Origin: CAWEYG01 sp050747885
GTDB lineage: Bacteria > Acidobacteriota > Thermoanaerobaculia > UBA5066 > DATFVB01
Length of the DNA: 8,945 bases
Assembly (NCBI GenBank): GCA_050747885.1
Contig: JBOGJO010000414.1
Location: forward strand, 1 to 8,945
Direction: 5' to 3'
The notes beneath the pieces are model-generated. The model was not told the origin of the DNA and ran no database searches. It was given only the letters and a program-made list of their open reading frames with translations. This document shows positions 7,309 through 8,945 of this stretch, piece after piece; position 1 is the stretch's first letter, and the number at the start of each line of letters is the position of its first letter. The translations under genes were made by a program, and so were the position numbers.

Positions 7309-8525
7309 GCCACACGGAAGAGCCCGCGTTCGAGAACGTGCGGCGGGCGATCGAGGACTTTCGGTCCGGGAAATTCGTCGTGATCGTGGACGACGAGGAC
7401 CGCGAGAACGAAGGGGACCTGGCGGTGGCGGCCGAGCGCGTGACCCCCGATGCGATCAACTTCATGGCTCGGGAAGGGCGCGGACTGATCTGTCTCTCCC
7501 TGACGTCGGAGCGTTGCGACGAGCTGGGCCTGCCGCCGATGGTCGAAGAAAACACGTCGCCGTTCGGGACCGCGTTCACGGTGTCGATCGAGGCGAGGGG
7601 CCGGGTCACGACGGGCATCTCGGCCGCCGACCGCGCCGCGACGGTCCGGGTCGCGATCGACCCGGCGACGAAACCGTCCGACCTGCTCCGCCCCGGACAC
7701 ATGTTTCCGCTTCGGGCGGCGCCCGGGGGGGTTCTCAAGCGCGCCGGCCAGACGGAGGCGTCCGTCGACCTGGCCCGAATCGCCGGTCTCACTCCGGCGG
7801 CGGCGATTTGCGAGATCATGAACGACGACGGCACGATGGCCCGCCTGCCCGATCTCCGGAAATTCATCGCCGCGCACGACCTGCGGATGATCTCGGTCGC
7901 TGACCTGATCCGTTATCGCATGCGGACCGAGCGCCTCGTCGAGCGAATCGCCGCTCCGAACCTCCCCACGGACTTCGGGGAATTTCGGATCGTGGCGTAC
8001 AAGAGCGACGTCACGCACGAAGAGCACGTCGCTCTCGTGGCCGGGGAATGGGCCGAGGACGAGCCCGTACTGGTTCGGGTGCATTCCCAGTGCCTGACGG
8101 GCGACGTCTTCGGCTCCTCGCGCTGCGATTGCGGCGTCCAGCTGCGCCTCGCGATGGAGAAGATCGCCGAAGAAGGCAAGGGCGTTCTTCTGTATCTCCT
8201 GCAGGAAGGGCGCGGAATCGGGCTCTTCAACAAGCTCAAGGCCTACGACCTTCAGGATCAGGGGCACGACACGGTTTCGGCCAACGAAAAGCTCGGGTTT
8301 CCCCCGGACATCCGCGACTACGGAGTCGGCTGCCAGATCCTGCGGGACCTGGGAGTTCGGAGGATGCGCCTGCTGACCAACAACCCGTCGAAGTACGTCG
8401 CCATCGACGGCTACGGGCTCGAGATCGTGGAGCGCGTTCCCCTGGAGGTTCGCCCGACGGAGCGCACCCAGAAGTACCTCGAGGCGAAGAAGAACAAGAT
8501 GGGGCACCTGCTCAAGATGGTCTGA
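7305..8525 (+). CDS. ribBA: RibBA: 3,4-dihydroxy-2-butanone-4-phosphate synthase / GTP cyclohydrolase II
   Basis: 406 residues, the usual length for the fused enzyme (B. subtilis RibA about 398). The N-terminal half turns ribulose 5-phosphate into 3,4-dihydroxy-2-butanone 4-phosphate plus formate. The C-terminal half opens GTP to the pyrimidine precursor, so one protein supplies both substrates of riboflavin synthesis in the cytoplasm. Seen in the DHBP synthase domain (about 8-205): the acidic Mg-binding signature DDEDRENEGD (29-38), GTAFTVS, a VTTGISAADR block, the G-H132-MFPLRA motif, AGQTEAS with E151, and CEIMNDDGTMARL from C169. Seen in the GTP cyclohydrolase II domain (about 210-406): zinc ligands C263, C274 and C276 with the family spacing, QEGRGIGL (300-307), the D-x-R pair D335/R337, TNNPSK (358-363) and the KMGHLL tail. 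All key residues of both halves are present, so both activities are expected. No other rib gene is in the window. The start overlaps the previous stop and has a good Shine-Dalgarno. Confidence 0.97.
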   Translation: MSHTEEPAFENVRRAIEDFRSGKFVVIVDDEDRENEGDLAVAAERVTPDAINFMAREGRGLICLSLTSERCDELGLPPMVEENTSPFGTAFTVSIEARGRVTTGISAADRAATVRVAIDPATKPSDLLRPGHMFPLRAAPGGVLKRAGQTEASVDLARIAGLTPAAAICEIMNDDGTMARLPDLRKFIAAHDLRMISVADLIRYRMRTERLVERIAAPNLPTDFGEFRIVAYKSDVTHEEHVALVAGEWAEDEPVLVRVHSQCLTGDVFGSSRCDCGVQLRLAMEKIAEEGKGVLLYLLQEGRGIGLFNKLKAYDLQDQGHDTVSANEKLGFPPDIRDYGVGCQILRDLGVRRMRLLTNNPSKYVAIDGYGLEIVERVPLEVRPTERTQKYLEAKKNKMGHLLKMV

Positions 8526-8536
8526 GCCGGCGGCTC
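8524..8536 (+). terminator. GC hairpin between the convergent ribBA and glycosyltransferase genes (weak terminator candidate)
   Basis: GAGCC-GGC-GGCTC forms a 5-bp stem with a 3-nt loop, beginning inside the ribBA stop codon. The next bases include an 8-bp palindrome CTCGCGAG (8534-8541) and then AATTT rather than a real U-run. With only 19 bp between the two converging stops, some shared bidirectional ending is expected, but the structure is short and the tail weak on both strands. Confidence 0.3.
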
Positions 8537-8544
8537 GCGAGAAT

Positions 8545-8945
8545 TTATCCGCGATACCATTTTTCGAGTCGTTCGGGCTCGACGCCGAGAAAATACCCGG
8601 CCATCACCCTCCAGTTCGTGAGCATCTGGCGCAGTGTCCGCCCGCGGTAGGCGCGCGCCGACGTGACGCAGGCGGCCGGCAAAAGGCGGAACCCGCGAAC
8701 CTTTCCCAGGCGCCGCGCGAAGGCGAGGTCGTCGCAGATCGGGATTCCCGGATAGGCCCCCGCGCTTTCATAGGCCTCGCGCGTGCAGAAGATCCCCTGG
8801 TCGCCAAAAGGCAGGCGAAAGAGCCTCGTTCGAAGGTTCGCCCACCAGGCGATCCACCGGAAGGACCGGCGAGGATCGTCGTAAGCCAGGCGAAACGAGC
8901 CCCAGGCGGCGCCCTCCCGGACGGCGCCTTCGACCAGTTCGCGCG
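8545..8945 (-). CDS. Family-2 glycosyltransferase, TIGR04283-like (rSAM/selenodomain-associated transferase 2), C-terminal part
   Basis: The frame is open to the right-hand edge of the window and ends at TAA (plus-strand 8545-8547), leaving the last 132 residues; the N-terminal GT-A half with its DxD motif lies outside. Reading on the minus strand: RELVEGAVREGAAWGSFRL, then a W-x-x-W-W-x-N-L-R-T-R segment, F-G-D-Q-G-I-F-C-T-R-E-A-Y, G-x-Y-P-G-I-P-I-C-D-D-L-A-F-A-R-R-L, V-T-S-A-R-A-Y, and a tail Y-F-L-G-V-E-P-E-R-L-E-K-W-Y. This order (WGxF, NLRSR, GDQxxF, [ED]D-x3-[SA]RR, VTSxR, YxLGV-x-P-x-R-L) matches my memory of TIGR04283 proteins, in which the E/D-D before the RR belongs to the GT2 acceptor-side active site. 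The acceptor and sugar are unknown; family members often sit near a companion transferase 1 or a radical SAM gene, which cannot be checked here. It converges on ribBA, so it belongs to a different transcript. Confidence 0.85.
   Translation of the reverse strand, partial: RELVEGAVREGAAWGSFRLAYDDPRRSFRWIAWWANLRTRLFRLPFGDQGIFCTREAYESAGAYPGIPICDDLAFARRLGKVRGFRLLPAACVTSARAYRGRTLRQMLTNWRVMAGYFLGVEPERLEKWYRG

Noticed and set aside
7725..7731. Run of seven G in ribBA, a possible frameshift or slippage site
   Set aside because: The RibBA frame continues intact through conserved motifs on both sides, so there is no frameshift in this sequence.
5527..8507. Antisense open frames of 553 and 470 residues opposite the helical gene and ribBA
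   Set aside because: Both lie over well-supported plus-strand genes and have shadow-type composition.
8604..8807. 67-residue minus-strand open frame near the right end
   Set aside because: It is out of frame with the glycosyltransferase tail that occupies the same strand and carries the family motifs.

Overview
This window is GC-rich (roughly two thirds G+C by eye) and densely coded, and it reads as chromosome of a diderm (Gram-negative) bacterium. It encodes outer-membrane biogenesis proteins (a TamB-like protein and an Omp85/BamA-family barrel), a bifunctional riboflavin enzyme, and the end of a family-2 glycosyltransferase. The gene order (tamB before omp85), the many POTRA domains and the apparently leaderless promoter suggest a deep-branching lineage, such as an Acidobacteriota- or myxobacteria-like organism, rather than an enteric proteobacterium. 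That assignment is an inference. Nothing in the window (no rRNA, no marker I can place) proves it. I see no tRNA, CRISPR array, transposase or prophage gene.

Layout: (1) 1-2982 (+), a TamB-like protein whose 5' part lies outside the window. (2) 2979-5903 (+), an Omp85 protein with about seven POTRA units and a C-terminal barrel. It starts at a TTG that overlaps the tamB stop, so the two are probably co-translated. (3) After 46 bp containing a good -10 element, 5950-7308 (+) encodes a 452-residue, all-helical soluble protein I do not recognise. (4) Its stop overlaps the ATG of 7305-8525 (+), a RibBA enzyme (DHBP synthase plus GTP cyclohydrolase II) with its signature residues intact. (5) 8545-8945 (-), converging on ribBA with 19 bp between the stops, is the C-terminal 132 residues of a glycosyltransferase resembling the rSAM/selenodomain-associated transferase 2 group (TIGR04283).

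Genes 1 and 2 form an envelope-assembly pair. The TamB-like protein would span the periplasm as a long beta-groove, docking on the POTRA arm of the Omp85 barrel. Genes 3 and 4 form a second translationally coupled pair, probably with its own promoter, joining an unknown helical protein to the first committed steps of flavin synthesis. No stretch over 300 bp lacks a gene. The long antisense reading frames are shadows produced by GC-rich codon use. The points most worth pursuing are the seven-POTRA barrel coupled to TamB, the roughly 100-residue repeat in TamB, and the unknown gene coupled to ribBA. I found no sign of an entirely new kind of system.
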